From: JBCBSZ01 sp039818945
GTDB taxonomy: Bacteria > Actinomycetota > Acidimicrobiia > Acidimicrobiales > Poriferisodalaceae
Direction: 5' to 3'
Length of the DNA: 64,000 nucleotides
Assembly: GCA_039818945.1 (NCBI GenBank)
Contig: JBCBSZ010000021.1
Span: 5,305-69,304, forward strand
In this document: positions 1 to 10,596 of the stretch, piece after piece
Layout: every line of letters starts with the position of its first letter
Numbering within the stretch: the stretch's first letter is position 1
Translations under genes and position numbers: made by a program
Notes under the pieces: model-generated
The model's database searches: none
What the model was told of the DNA's origin: nothing
The model's input: the letters and a program-made list of their open reading frames with translations, nothing else

Positions 1-264
1 GACGTTGTCCTCGTCGATCTCGTCGAGGCGGCGGATCAGCTCGTCGCGGGTGGTCTCGTCGGTCGGCACCCGGTCGCTGATCTCGACGACGATCGGCACG
101 CTGCGAAGAGCGTCGAGCTCGGCGAGCAGGTCGATCTCCTCGAGCACGCCGATCTTGGCGTCGGCGATGAGGTCACCGACCTCGTCGGTCGAGGGCGTCC
201 CGATCCCGGTCGACGGCAGCGCGAGCAGTGGTGCCACGGCCGCGATGGTCCACCAGGAGCGCAT
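1..264 (-). CDS. Predicted secreted protein, N-terminal fragment (cut by window start)
   Basis: Only the first 88 codons are visible and the frame stays open to base 1. The start (MRSWWTIAAVAPLLALP) looks like a short signal peptide: two basic or aromatic residues followed by a hydrophobic run. The rest is acidic and charged, with a segment VPIVVEISDRVPTDE that resembles the propeptide strand of some secreted subtilisin-like proteases. That resemblance is weak and no function is assigned. It lies 39 bp downstream of the MDR oxidoreductase on the same strand, so it may be the last gene of that operon. The ATG at 264 was chosen because it begins the signal-like segment; no clear ribosome binding site is seen. 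Confidence 0.55.
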   Translation of the reverse strand, partial: MRSWWTIAAVAPLLALPSTGIGTPSTDEVGDLIADAKIGVLEEIDLLAELDALRSVPIVVEISDRVPTDETTRDELIRRLDEIDEDNV

Positions 265-303
265 GTGGACCCATCGGCAGGTCGGGTCGGGGACTGGAGC
301 CCG

Positions 304-1338
304 TCAGGGCACCAGGACGAGCTTGCCGAAGAAGTCGCCGGCCTCGATGCGGGCGTGCACGGCCGACGCCGACGACAGGGGGACGACATCGTCGACGACC
401 ATGTGCAGGTCGTGGCGGTCGACGGCGGCGAGCATGTCGGTGAACGTGGTCTGCCGGGCCCCGCCCAGCCCGAGGAGGGACTTGCCGGCGTGGTAGAGCG
501 ACGGCAGCGAGAAGGCGCCGTCGGTGCCGGTCGTGGTGCCGGAGAGCACCAACCGGCCATCGGGGGCGAGGGCGTCGATCTGGGTCTGGAGCTGCGCCGG
601 GCCGACGTGGTCGAGGACGAGATCGAAGCCGTCGCCACCGGCGGCGTCGACGAGCGCCTCGACGAGGTCCGGCCGGCGCCGGTCGACGACGGCGTCGACG
701 TCGAGCTCGTGCCCGGCCCGATCGAGCACGGCGTCAGAACCTGCGGTCGTGACCACCGAGGCGCCGAGCTGTCGCGCGATCCGGAGCGCGGCGATCGTGA
801 CCCCGGACCCGGCCCCCATGACGAGCACGCGCTCGCCGGCCCGGAGCTGCCCGACCTCGACGATGCCCATCCAGGCCGTCACGTAGGCGACGGGGAGCGC
901 GGCCGCCTCCACGTACGCCGCCCCGGCGGGCAGCGGGTGGGCGTTGCGGGCCGGCACGGTGACCAGCTCGGCGTAGCCGCCCCAGCGGGTCGATCCCAGC
1001 GTGCGCAACGCAGGGCAGTAGGCCGCACGGTCGGCGATGCAGCGGTCACATGCGCCGCACGTCGTGACCGGGTCGAGCACGACGTCGTCGCCGACCGCCC
1101 ATCCCTCGACGTCGCTCCCCAGCGCGGCCACGACCCCGGCGATGTCCATGCCCGGGACGTGGGGCATCGAGAAGTTCGGCACCACGGGCGGGCCCTCCCG
1201 CTGGAGGAGGTCGAGGCGGTTGACCGCGCAGGCCCGGACCTCGACGAGGAGCTCGTCGGGTCCGGGCCGCGGTTCGTCGACCTCGGCCTCGACCAGCACC
1301 TCCGGCCCGCCGTGGGACCGGTGGAGCACGGCCCTCAC
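304..1338 (-). CDS. MDR-family zinc-type alcohol dehydrogenase / quinone oxidoreductase
   Basis: This 344-residue medium-chain dehydrogenase/reductase has a GroES-like N-terminal half and a Rossmann half. The nucleotide-binding segment VLVMGAGSGV is near residues 171-180. A complete structural zinc lobe is visible (C94, C97, C100, C108). The usual GHE catalytic-zinc motif is replaced by PGMDIAG (about 62-68), so the catalytic zinc is probably absent and the enzyme is likely a quinone-oxidoreductase-like NAD(P)H reductase. It starts with GTG four bases after the stop of the ABC binding protein, so it is probably co-transcribed with the importer. Substrate is unknown. Confidence 0.85.
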   Translation of the reverse strand: MRAVLHRSHGGPEVLVEAEVDEPRPGPDELLVEVRACAVNRLDLLQREGPPVVPNFSMPHVPGMDIAGVVAALGSDVEGWAVGDDVVLDPVTTCGACDRCIADRAAYCPALRTLGSTRWGGYAELVTVPARNAHPLPAGAAYVEAAALPVAYVTAWMGIVEVGQLRAGERVLVMGAGSGVTIAALRIARQLGASVVTTAGSDAVLDRAGHELDVDAVVDRRRPDLVEALVDAAGGDGFDLVLDHVGPAQLQTQIDALAPDGRLVLSGTTTGTDGAFSLPSLYHAGKSLLGLGGARQTTFTDMLAAVDRHDLHMVVDDVVPLSSASAVHARIEAGDFFGKLVLVP

Positions 1339-1342
1339 GGGC

Positions 1343-2539
1343 TCAGCCGGCCGGCCAGATGAGGGTCTCGCCGTCGTACAGCTCGGTGGCGACGCTCTCC
1401 GCGATCATCGACTGCCAGTCGGGCGTCGACTCGTAGACGCCGACCGAGGTCAGCAGGTCGATCTCGGCGCCCAGGCGCTCGGTGTCGAGGAGGCCGATGC
1501 CCTCGCCGGCCGGCGTGGTCTCGACGACGAGCGGTCCCTCGACCGACCACCGGAAGCTCTCGCCCTCGATCGAGAGGAAGCTGCCGGCGTCGTTGATGAG
1601 CACGAAGGCGTGGTCGACGGCCGCCTCCGGGTTGTCGAGGGCGAACTGGAAGCCGCGGAAGGACGCCCGGATGAAGTCCTGGACGGCCGTCGGGTGCTCG
1701 TTGAGGAACGACTGCGACGTGAAGTGGATCCCGAAGCTGGACGGCACGTCGAGGTCGAGCGGATCGATGAGCGTGTAGTCGACGCCGGCCAGGTCGAGCT
1801 GGTTCGGCTCGTTGGACTTGTAGACCGGCAGCGCGTCGATCCCGAGATCGAGGTGGGCGATCGGGTCGAAGCCGTCGAGGAGGGGCTCCTCGAACGAGCC
1901 GCGCTCGACGCCGAGGAGGCCGAGCATCGCCTGCAGGGAGTAGGGGATGTCGCCCTTGATGCCCATGACCGTGCCCGGCAGGGTGCCGGGGAGGTCGTCG
2001 GGGTCGACCGGGCTGTCGGCCGGGATGACCAGGCCCTCGATGGCGGTCTTGCCGTACTGGGCGACGGCGATCAGGTCGGCGCCGCCGTTCACGTTGTTGT
2101 TGACGAGCTCACCGAAGCTGCCCGCCGAGCTCATCTGGGCCTGACCCTCGGCGACGAGCGCAGCGTTGCCGGGCGCGAAGCCGGGCACGATCTCGACGTC
2201 GAGGCACATCTCCGCGAAGAAGCCCTCGGCGTCGGCCACGATCGGGTCGAGGATCGCCGCGGTGGCGGCGAAGTCGAAGCTGGTCACGTAGGTGACCGTC
2301 CCGGCCGCCTCGTTGGCCTCGCAGCGCTCCGGCGGGATCACGGCGTCGACGGCGCCGCCGTCGGCCGCCACCGTCTCGTCGGGCGCCGTCGTGTCGTCGG
2401 TCGCGGGCTCGGACTCGGCGGCTGCCGTCGTGTCGGTCGCCGGTTCGGCGTCGTCGTCGCTGTCACCGCACGCCACGGCGACGAGGCCGACGGCGAGGAG
2501 GACGGTGAGCAGGCGCGCTCGACGGGAGCGAGGGGTCAT
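1343..2539 (-). CDS. ABC transporter substrate-binding lipoprotein, THI5/NMT1-SsuA type
   Basis: 398 residues. The N-terminus is a lipoprotein signal with lipobox AVAC (Cys24), followed by an acidic, threonine/alanine-rich linker to about residue 65. The mature domain (TVTYVTSFDF..., FFAEMCLDVEIVPG, GQAQMSSAGSFGELV) matches the SsuA/THI5-like fold that binds thiamine-pyrimidine precursors, riboflavin, nitrate or sulfonates. It follows the permease by 20 bp in an ATPase-permease-binding protein operon. The start at 2539 excludes an upstream in-frame extension that only shadows the permease gene. The ligand cannot be deduced; a THI5-type pyrimidine or another small organic molecule is plausible. 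Confidence 0.85.
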   Translation of the reverse strand: MTPRSRRARLLTVLLAVGLVAVACGDSDDDAEPATDTTAAAESEPATDDTTAPDETVAADGGAVDAVIPPERCEANEAAGTVTYVTSFDFAATAAILDPIVADAEGFFAEMCLDVEIVPGFAPGNAALVAEGQAQMSSAGSFGELVNNNVNGGADLIAVAQYGKTAIEGLVIPADSPVDPDDLPGTLPGTVMGIKGDIPYSLQAMLGLLGVERGSFEEPLLDGFDPIAHLDLGIDALPVYKSNEPNQLDLAGVDYTLIDPLDLDVPSSFGIHFTSQSFLNEHPTAVQDFIRASFRGFQFALDNPEAAVDHAFVLINDAGSFLSIEGESFRWSVEGPLVVETTPAGEGIGLLDTERLGAEIDLLTSVGVYESTPDWQSMIAESVATELYDGETLIWPAG

Positions 2540-2559
2540 GGGTTCTCCAGGTTCAGGGA

Positions 2560-3417
2560 TCAACGGGTCAGGGACTGGCTGGTGTGCCACCGCAGGAGCC
2601 AGCGCTCCAGCGCGGCGAGCGCGAGGGTGGTGACGACGCCGATCAGGGCGAGGACGAAGATCGAGCCCCAGATCTGGTCGACGACGAGCCGGGACTGGGC
2701 GCTGCGGAGCTGGTAGCCGAGGCCCTCGGTGGAGCCGCCGTAGAACTCGCCGATCACGGCACCAACGAGGGCGAGCCCGACGCAGATCCGGCCGGCGGAG
2801 AACAGGTACGGCAGCGACGACGGGAAGCGCAGCTTCCAGAAGATCTCCCACCGCGACGCGTCGACCGAGCGCATCAGCTCGTAGCTGTGGGCGTCGATCG
2901 CCCGGAAGCCGGTCAGCGCGTTCGCGACGAACGGGATGAAGGCGAACAGGGCGGCGATCAGGACCTTCGGCGTCATCGTGAAGCCGAACCAGATCAGGAA
3001 CACGGGTGCGAGCGCCGCGACCGGCATGCTCTGGAGGAGGACGATGACCGGCATCGTCGCCCGCTCCATGAACCGCGAGTGCGCCATGAACACGGCGACG
3101 ACGACCCCGGCGACGAAGGCGAAGACGAAGCCCCAGAAGGCCTCGACGACCGTCACCCGGGCGTTGTCGACGTAGAAGCCCGGGTTCTCGGCGATGTGGA
3201 TCACCACGTCGGACGGGCGGGGCAGCGTCAGCGGCCGGACGCCGGAGATCCGGACGTAGAGCTCCCAGCCGCCGAACAGCAGCGCCAGGCCGACGACCGG
3301 CGCGACGAGCAACGCCACCCGACGGCCGGTGTCGCGGGGCGCCGCGGCGCCGTCGGCGTCGGGAGTCGCATCGGCGCTGAACGCGTCGAGCTGGGGGCGG
3401 CCCTCGACCGAGGTCAT
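2560..3417 (-). CDS. ABC transporter permease (SsuC/TauC/ThiX type)
   Basis: 285 residues with about six hydrophobic helices typical of the BPD_transp_1 fold. The cytoplasmic coupling loop (ELMRSVDASRWEIFWKLRFP) corresponds to the EAA motif that docks on the ATPase. The start ATG at 3417 overlaps the ATPase stop by 4 nt (ATGA), so translation is coupled. An N-terminal extension of about 40 polar residues precedes the first helix. It forms the membrane pore of the importer with the neighbouring ATPase and lipoprotein. Confidence 0.9.
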   Translation of the reverse strand: MTSVEGRPQLDAFSADATPDADGAAAPRDTGRRVALLVAPVVGLALLFGGWELYVRISGVRPLTLPRPSDVVIHIAENPGFYVDNARVTVVEAFWGFVFAFVAGVVVAVFMAHSRFMERATMPVIVLLQSMPVAALAPVFLIWFGFTMTPKVLIAALFAFIPFVANALTGFRAIDAHSYELMRSVDASRWEIFWKLRFPSSLPYLFSAGRICVGLALVGAVIGEFYGGSTEGLGYQLRSAQSRLVVDQIWGSIFVLALIGVVTTLALAALERWLLRWHTSQSLTR

Positions 3418-4199
3418 CGCTGCATCCCGTGGCGGAGGAGGCCGCGGATGTGGGCGACGGTGTCGTGGAAGGCGGCGGAGTCCTCGAGGTCGTCGTGGCG
3501 GGGACGGGGGAGCGGGACGTCGACGATCTCCACCACCCGGCCGGGCCGGGGGGCGAGGACGACGACCCGGTCGGAGAGCGTGACCGCCTCGGGGATGGAG
3601 TGGGTCACGAACAGCACGGTCGCCCGGATCCGCTCCCACAGCTCGAGGAGCAGGTACCGCATGTCGACCCGCGTGATCTCGTCGAGGGCCGAGAACGGCT
3701 CGTCCATCAGCAGCACCGGGGCGCCGAGCTTGAACGCCCGGACGAGCGCCACGCGCTGCTGCATGCCGCCCGACAGCTCGCCGGGCAGCGCGTCGAGGAA
3801 CGACCCGAGCCCGACCTCCTCGAGCAGCTCCAGGGTCTGGGCGTCGTCGAGGCTGGGGTGGTCAGCGCCCCGACGGTTCAGCTCGTCGAGCAGCTCGACG
3901 TTGCGGCGGACCGTCCGCCAGGGCAGCAGGGCGGGTGCCTGCGGGACGAAGCCGAAGCGCTTGTGGCGTCTCGCCCGCGCCGGTGACTCACCGCTGACGA
4001 CGACCTCGCCGCCGTCGTGCTCGAGCAGGCCGCCGACGATGCGGAGCAGGGTGGACTTCCCGCAGCCCGAGGGGCCGATGAAGCTGACGAACTCGCCCGG
4101 GGCGATGTCCAGGCTCACCCGATCGAGGGCGTGGACGGTCTGCGTTCGCTTGCGAAAGCGCTTCGACACGTCGTCGAGACTGATGATCGGTGCGGTCAC
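3414..4199 (-). CDS. ABC transporter ATP-binding protein (SsuB/TauB/NrtD type)
   Basis: 261 residues. Visible motifs are Walker A GPSGCGKST, Q-loop region FGFVPQAP, signature LSGGMQQR, Walker B VLLMDEPF and the H-loop VTHS. These place it in the nitrate/sulfonate/THI5 importer ATPase family. It starts with GTG. It is the first transporter gene, 54 bp after the upstream SDR gene, and is coupled to the permease through ATGA. It powers uptake of the ligand bound by the 1343-2539 lipoprotein. Confidence 0.92.
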   Translation of the reverse strand: MTAPIISLDDVSKRFRKRTQTVHALDRVSLDIAPGEFVSFIGPSGCGKSTLLRIVGGLLEHDGGEVVVSGESPARARRHKRFGFVPQAPALLPWRTVRRNVELLDELNRRGADHPSLDDAQTLELLEEVGLGSFLDALPGELSGGMQQRVALVRAFKLGAPVLLMDEPFSALDEITRVDMRYLLLELWERIRATVLFVTHSIPEAVTLSDRVVVLAPRPGRVVEIVDVPLPRPRHDDLEDSAAFHDTVAHIRGLLRHGMQR

Positions 4200-4253
4200 G
4201 GGTCCCCGTTCGGCTCGGGGGCACGCTAGCCGGTTGCGAATCGAAACTCACCT

Positions 4254-4988
4254 TCACCAGGTGCACATGCCGCCGGTCACGTTGAGCGCCTGGCCGGTGA
4301 CGTAGGCCGCGTCGTCGGACACGAGGTGGCTCACGGTGGCGGCGACGTCGTCGGGCGCGGCGAGCCGTCCGAGCGGGCTCTGCGCCTCCCACCCGGCGAC
4401 CTGGCCGGGGTCGCGGGTGTCGGCGCCGAGGTCGGTGAGCACGTAGCCCGGGCAGATCGCGTTGACGGTGATGTCCGCGGGACCGAGCTCCATCGCCGCG
4501 ATGCGGGTCAGCGCGACCACCGCGGCCTTGGAGGCGGCGTACGCGGCCTCTCCCGGCGTGCCGAGCTTGGCGGCCATCGAGGCGATGTTCACGATCCGGC
4601 CACCGTGCACGGCCCGCATCGCCGGGATCACCGCCTGGGTCGTGAGCAGCATCGACCGGGCGTTCACGGCCTGGACCCGGTCCCAGTCGTCGACCGAGAG
4701 CTCGCCGAGGGGCGTCTTCAGGAAGATCCCGGCGTTGTTGACGAGGGCCCAGCAACCGCCCAGCTGCTCGACGAGCGCGGCGAAGGTCGTTCTCGTCGCC
4801 TCGGCATCGGCGAGGTCGACGACGGCGGCGTGGTGATCGGGTCCCAGCGCCGCAGCGACGTCGTGCACGGCCGGGTCCCGGTCGACGAGGGCGACGCCGT
4901 ACCCGTCCTCCGCCAGCCGGGCGGCGATGGCGGCGCCGATGCCCCGTGCCGCTCCGGTGACGATGGCGTTCCGGCGGGTGGTGATCAT
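4254..4988 (-). CDS. SDR-family oxidoreductase (3-oxoacyl-ACP reductase-like)
   Basis: 244 residues. The classical SDR hallmarks are present: cofactor loop TGAARGIG (11-18), NNAG (84-87), catalytic S137, Y150 and K154 (YAASK). The C-terminus YVTGQALNVTGGMCTW matches FabG-like NAD(P)-dependent reductases. The start ATG at 4988 begins directly before the first beta strand. It heads the minus-strand run that continues into the ABC importer, so the enzyme may act on the imported compound; this is inference from position only. Confidence 0.88.
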   Translation of the reverse strand: MITTRRNAIVTGAARGIGAAIAARLAEDGYGVALVDRDPAVHDVAAALGPDHHAAVVDLADAEATRTTFAALVEQLGGCWALVNNAGIFLKTPLGELSVDDWDRVQAVNARSMLLTTQAVIPAMRAVHGGRIVNIASMAAKLGTPGEAAYAASKAAVVALTRIAAMELGPADITVNAICPGYVLTDLGADTRDPGQVAGWEAQSPLGRLAAPDDVAATVSHLVSDDAAYVTGQALNVTGGMCTW

Positions 4989-5039
4989 CGGGTCAGCTTG
5001 GCAGCCCGGTCGGCGCCCGTCGTCGGGCAGCATGGGGTG

Positions 5040-6194
5040 GTGAGCGACGACGACCACCTCCCGCAGACCCCGGACGAGCTGACCCCCGAGTACCTCGGCG
5101 AGGCGCTGTCGGAACTGCTCGACGGCCGGCCGGTCGTCGGCGTCACCAGCGAAGCGGTCGGCACCGACGACGGCATGGTCGCCCTGCTGCACCGGCTCCA
5201 CCTCGAGGTCGAGGGGGGCGGCGCGGCTCCGACCGTGATCGCCAAGGTGCCCAACGAGGTGGCCGAGGTGCGTGCCACCGCGCAGATCGTCGGCGTGTAC
5301 GAGCGGGAGATCCGCGCCTACCTCGACCTGCTGCCCGACCTGCCGATCCGGACGCCCGGCGTGCACGTCGCCCGCTTCGATCCCGATCCGGCGGCCCGGG
5401 TGCAGGCGCAGCTCAAGCGGGGGCTCGATGCCCTACCGGTGCCGGTCATGCGTCGGCTGCTCCGTCCGCTCTTCGCCGTGGCCGGCGCCAGCGACCGGCG
5501 GTACCTGCTGATCATCGACGACCTCGCGCCCGCGGAGACCGGCGACCAGGAGGGTGAGTCGACCGATCGGGTCGCCGCGATGCTGGCGGTCCTCGCCCGC
5601 GTGCACGCCCACCACTGGGACGGTCGGGCGCTCGACCGCGCGCCCTGGCTCGATCCGCTCGGCGACACGACGCTCATCCGGGCCTACTGGCGGCGGCACC
5701 ACGAGCGCATCCGGGCTCGCCACGAGGCGCTGGGAGCGGGCTGGTTCGACCGCCTCGACACCCTCGACGGCCTCTACGGCCTGTTGATGGAGCAGCTCGC
5801 GATGTCACCGACCACGTTGCTCCACGGCGATCCCCGCTTCACGAACTTCCTCTTCCCGGCCGAGGGCGACCCGTTCCTGATCGACTGGCAGATCCTGTGC
5901 ACGGGGCCAGCGGCCTGGGACGTGACCTACCTGCTCCACGGCGGGCTCACCGACGAGCAGTGGCCGGAGCGGACCGCGCTCGTCGACGCCTACCTGGAGG
6001 CCCTCGCCGCCGAGGGCGTCGAGGTCGATCGGGATGCCTTCGATCGCGACCTCGCCCGGGCCGCGCTGGCGATCGCGTTCCGCATGGTCGTCTCCGAGGA
6101 CATCACCGCCGCCGACGATCTCGGTCGGACGGGCGTGACGACGATGATCCGCCGGATGGTCACCCGCATGGGCGACGCCCTGCCGCTCTCGTAG
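5040..6194 (+). CDS. APH/ecdysteroid-kinase-like phosphotransferase
   Basis: 384 residues with the aminoglycoside-phosphotransferase fold. The catalytic loop HGDPRFTNFLF starts at H262 with base D264, and the metal-binding DWQ aspartate is D282. N-terminal lobe strands such as TVIAKVPNE contain the expected lysine. This subfamily (EcKinase-like, common in actinobacteria) phosphorylates small hydroxylated molecules; the substrate is unknown. Start is GTG at 5040 (GTG at 5037 is possible). It is transcribed divergently from the SDR gene. Confidence 0.82.
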   Translation: MSDDDHLPQTPDELTPEYLGEALSELLDGRPVVGVTSEAVGTDDGMVALLHRLHLEVEGGGAAPTVIAKVPNEVAEVRATAQIVGVYEREIRAYLDLLPDLPIRTPGVHVARFDPDPAARVQAQLKRGLDALPVPVMRRLLRPLFAVAGASDRRYLLIIDDLAPAETGDQEGESTDRVAAMLAVLARVHAHHWDGRALDRAPWLDPLGDTTLIRAYWRRHHERIRARHEALGAGWFDRLDTLDGLYGLLMEQLAMSPTTLLHGDPRFTNFLFPAEGDPFLIDWQILCTGPAAWDVTYLLHGGLTDEQWPERTALVDAYLEALAAEGVEVDRDAFDRDLARAALAIAFRMVVSEDITAADDLGRTGVTTMIRRMVTRMGDALPLS

Positions 6195-6201
6195 CCGAGC
6201 C

Positions 6202-6606
6202 TCAGGCCGGCACGCTCACGGGGACGACGTCGAGCCCGTCGATGCGAGCGAAGTCCCGCGGGTTGCACGTGTGGACGGGCAGCTCGTTCGCGAGCGCGAC
6301 CGCACCGATCATCGCGTCGTAGGCCCGCGCCGACGGCTTCCGCCCGGCACCTCGCAGCGATGCCGCGACGCGCCCGAACGCTCTGGCTGCGGCCACGTCG
6401 AACGGCAGCGGATCGAAGTCGGCTTCGGCGAGCTGCAGGTGCACCTGCCGTGCCGCACGCTCCTCGTCGGTGTCGGCGACCAGCGGGCCGACCGAGAGCT
6501 CGGCGAGGGTGATCGTGGTGATCAGTGGCTCGCTGGGGAGCGCTTCGAGGTCCTCGATGCGCGAGAGCAGGATGAGCGTGCTCGTGTCGAGGATGCCGCG
6601 AGCCAC
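6202..6606 (-). CDS. vapC: VapC-type PIN-domain toxin ribonuclease
   Basis: 134 residues, the normal size for VapC. The acidic metal-binding residues of the PIN fold are visible: D7 (ILDTSTL), E36 (LAELSVG), D97 (YDAMIGAVA) and D118 (CNPRDF). PIN toxins cleave structured RNA such as tRNA and are held inactive by the cognate antitoxin. The gene starts with GTG five bases after the antitoxin stop, the usual antitoxin-first order. It is on the minus strand and converges with the kinase gene. Confidence 0.9.
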   Translation of the reverse strand: MARGILDTSTLILLSRIEDLEALPSEPLITTITLAELSVGPLVADTDEERAARQVHLQLAEADFDPLPFDVAAARAFGRVAASLRGAGRKPSARAYDAMIGAVALANELPVHTCNPRDFARIDGLDVVPVSVPA

Positions 6607-6611
6607 GACGG

Positions 6612-6848
6612 TCAGAGCCCCGGGTCGATCAGCTCGTCGACCTGTCGCCGGAGCGCATCGGGATCGACGTCGGGAACTCCCTGGCGGTGCCGGATCACGA
6701 CGTGCAGGGGCAGCGGGGTCCGCTCGAGTGGGCGGAGCTCGGCGACCGGCGTGCCCGAACGCGTCACGAGCAGGCGCTCACCAGCGGCGACCCGGTCGAC
6801 CACGTCCCCACCGTGGTTCCGGAGCTCCCGGATCGTGACCTCACCCAT
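6612..6848 (-). CDS. vapB: VapB/Phd-type antitoxin
   Basis: 78 residues. The N-terminal half (MGEVTIRELRNHGGDVVDRV, then GERLLVTRSGTPVAEL) is a Phd/YefM-type DNA-binding antitoxin domain. The C-terminal tail (PDALRRQVDELIDPGL) would wrap the toxin. It directly precedes vapC and probably autorepresses the pair. The sequence GTGATACGCTGG just upstream of the start could hold the promoter and operator, but no clear palindrome is visible. Confidence 0.88.
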   Translation of the reverse strand: MGEVTIRELRNHGGDVVDRVAAGERLLVTRSGTPVAELRPLERTPLPLHVVIRHRQGVPDVDPDALRRQVDELIDPGL

Positions 6849-6884
6849 GTGACCAGCGTATCACCGGTGAGACGGGAGCCGGCC

Positions 6885-8135
6885 TCAGCGCTCGACGTAG
6901 GGATCGAGGAGCTGCTCGACGGCGAGGCCCGCGGGGATCCGCTCGGCGCCGATCATGCGGTCGATCTGCTCGTGCAGGTGCCAGATGCGGCGCTCCTGGT
7001 AGTTGATCGGGATGCCGGTCAGCGCCGGCGACTCCATCGACCGCTGCATCGGCGCCATGTTCATCTCGTCCTCGGCCATGATCTGGTCGTAGACGGTCGA
7101 GCGCTGCTGCCAGGCCTCGGGCAGCTCGTCGCCCTCCCAGTCCTTGATGCCGTAGTAGATCCAGTCGAGGCGGGTCGTCCGCTTGTCGACCGGCCAGAAG
7201 ACGTTGATCGGGAAGCCGATCGAGCCCAGCGGGATGATGACGTTGGGGAAGAGGCTGACCGCCGTGCTCGTGCAGTCGACCATCCCCGGCACGGTGTCGA
7301 TGTGGGGGACCGGGCCGCCGCGCAGCTGCTTCCAGTCGTCCCACGAGGCCATGCCCGACCGCTCGCACGCCTGCGTGGAGTACGGCGTGATCATCCGGCT
7401 GTGGCCGTTCGGGTACAGGCCCATCGCAGCGCCCCGGTTGTCGAGCACCGACACGCCGTCGTGGGAGTGGATGTGCTTGAAGTGGTACACCTCGAGGAAC
7501 GCCTCGGCGGTCACCTTCCAGTTGCACGGGACGATGACGCTCCGTCGGTAGATCTCCCGGAGGCCCTCGGCCCGGAAGGGCTCGAACATCTCGGCCGCGG
7601 AACCGATCCAGTCCGCGAGCGGGATGGCGTCGGGGTCGCGGTTGACGAACACGAAGCCGGCGAAGCTGTCGCAGCTCACCTGGGGCAGACACCGGCCGGC
7701 CTTCTCGAGCCCGACGAAGTCGCGCTCGTCGGGCACGGCGACGAGCTCGCCCCGGTCGATCTCGTAGGTCCACGAGTGGTACTGGCAACGGAGGCGACGG
7801 GCCGACCCCCGCTCGTCGCGCACGACGGGCGCGCCCCGGTGCTGGCACGTGTTGTAGAAGCAGCGGATCCGCCCGTCGGTGCCCCGCACCACCAGGAGCG
7901 GGACGCCCAGATCGTCGAAGGTGACGTAGTCGCCCGGCCCGGGCACGTCCTCGACCCGCGCCGCGATGACCCAGGAGCGCCCGAAGACGTGCTCCTGCTC
8001 GAGGTCCCAGAACTCGTCGCTCGTGTGGCGGCCGACGGGGATGTCGTGGAACGCCGGGAAGCCCTCGGGTGGCTCGGTCCGTGCGAACTCGTACCGCATG
8101 TCCTCGCGGATGCGCTCGATCAGGGCCTGATCCAC
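6885..8135 (-). CDS. Rieske [2Fe-2S] aromatic ring-hydroxylating oxygenase, alpha subunit
   Basis: 416 residues, normal for the family. The Rieske cluster ligands are C97-x-H99 (CQHRG) and C117-x2-H120 (CQYHSW). The mononuclear iron site follows at NWKVTAEAFLEVYHFKHIH, with E215, H218 and H223 visible. The GTG start at 8135 follows a clear GGAAGGAGG ribosome site; an in-frame ATG 18 codons upstream lacks one. No beta subunit, ferredoxin or reductase gene is adjacent, so electrons must come from elsewhere. The aromatic or alicyclic substrate is unknown. Confidence 0.9.
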   Translation of the reverse strand: MDQALIERIREDMRYEFARTEPPEGFPAFHDIPVGRHTSDEFWDLEQEHVFGRSWVIAARVEDVPGPGDYVTFDDLGVPLLVVRGTDGRIRCFYNTCQHRGAPVVRDERGSARRLRCQYHSWTYEIDRGELVAVPDERDFVGLEKAGRCLPQVSCDSFAGFVFVNRDPDAIPLADWIGSAAEMFEPFRAEGLREIYRRSVIVPCNWKVTAEAFLEVYHFKHIHSHDGVSVLDNRGAAMGLYPNGHSRMITPYSTQACERSGMASWDDWKQLRGGPVPHIDTVPGMVDCTSTAVSLFPNVIIPLGSIGFPINVFWPVDKRTTRLDWIYYGIKDWEGDELPEAWQQRSTVYDQIMAEDEMNMAPMQRSMESPALTGIPINYQERRIWHLHEQIDRMIGAERIPAGLAVEQLLDPYVER

Positions 8136-8193
8136 GGAACCCCTCCTTCCCCCGCCGGGATCGTAGCGATGGGCCGGGGTGCGCCTCATCTCC

Positions 8194-8220
8194 GTGACCC
8201 ACCCGGCTCCTGGGTAACCT
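8194..8220 (+). promoter_or_regulatory. Candidate icd promoter
   Basis: A GTGACC box (8194-8199) and a TAACCT box (8215-8220) lie 15 nt apart, 34 nt before the icd start. The spacing is slightly short, so this is tentative. The same TAACCT hexamer precedes yaaA. Confidence 0.35.
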
Positions 8221-8254
8221 CCCCACCGCCCCCGACGGTCCTGACGGAAGAGCC

Positions 8255-10486
<2,232 letters not shown>

Positions 10487-10492
10487 GGCACA

Positions 10493-10513
10493 GCGGGGGC
10501 GATGCCCCGCCGC
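10493..10513 (+). terminator. Hairpin downstream of icd
   Basis: GC-rich stem-loop seven bases after the icd stop: GGGGC-GAT-GCCCC core extended by GCG/CGC with a small bulge. There is no T tract, so termination is inferred. Confidence 0.45.
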
Positions 10514-10584
10514 TCTGCCTCGCGCGCGAGCTCGGCGCTCGACGGGCCGGCGACGTCGGGTGGGGGTCGGGCGGGCCCGGCCCC

Positions 10585-10590
10585 TAACCT
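10585..10590 (+). promoter_or_regulatory. Minus-10 box of a leaderless promoter for yaaA
   Basis: TAACCT ends six nt before the GTG start of yaaA, with no ribosome binding site between. This is the usual layout of leaderless actinobacterial transcripts. Confidence 0.55.
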
Positions 10591-10596
10591 GAACGT

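Noticed and set aside
4200..4253. Possible TPP riboswitch before the THI5-like importer
   Set aside because: The gap is too short and lacks the conserved CUGAGA and related blocks.
8136..8189. ATG start of the Rieske protein at 8189
   Set aside because: The 18 extra residues are unlike the family and the GTG at 8135 has a strong GGAAGGAGG site.
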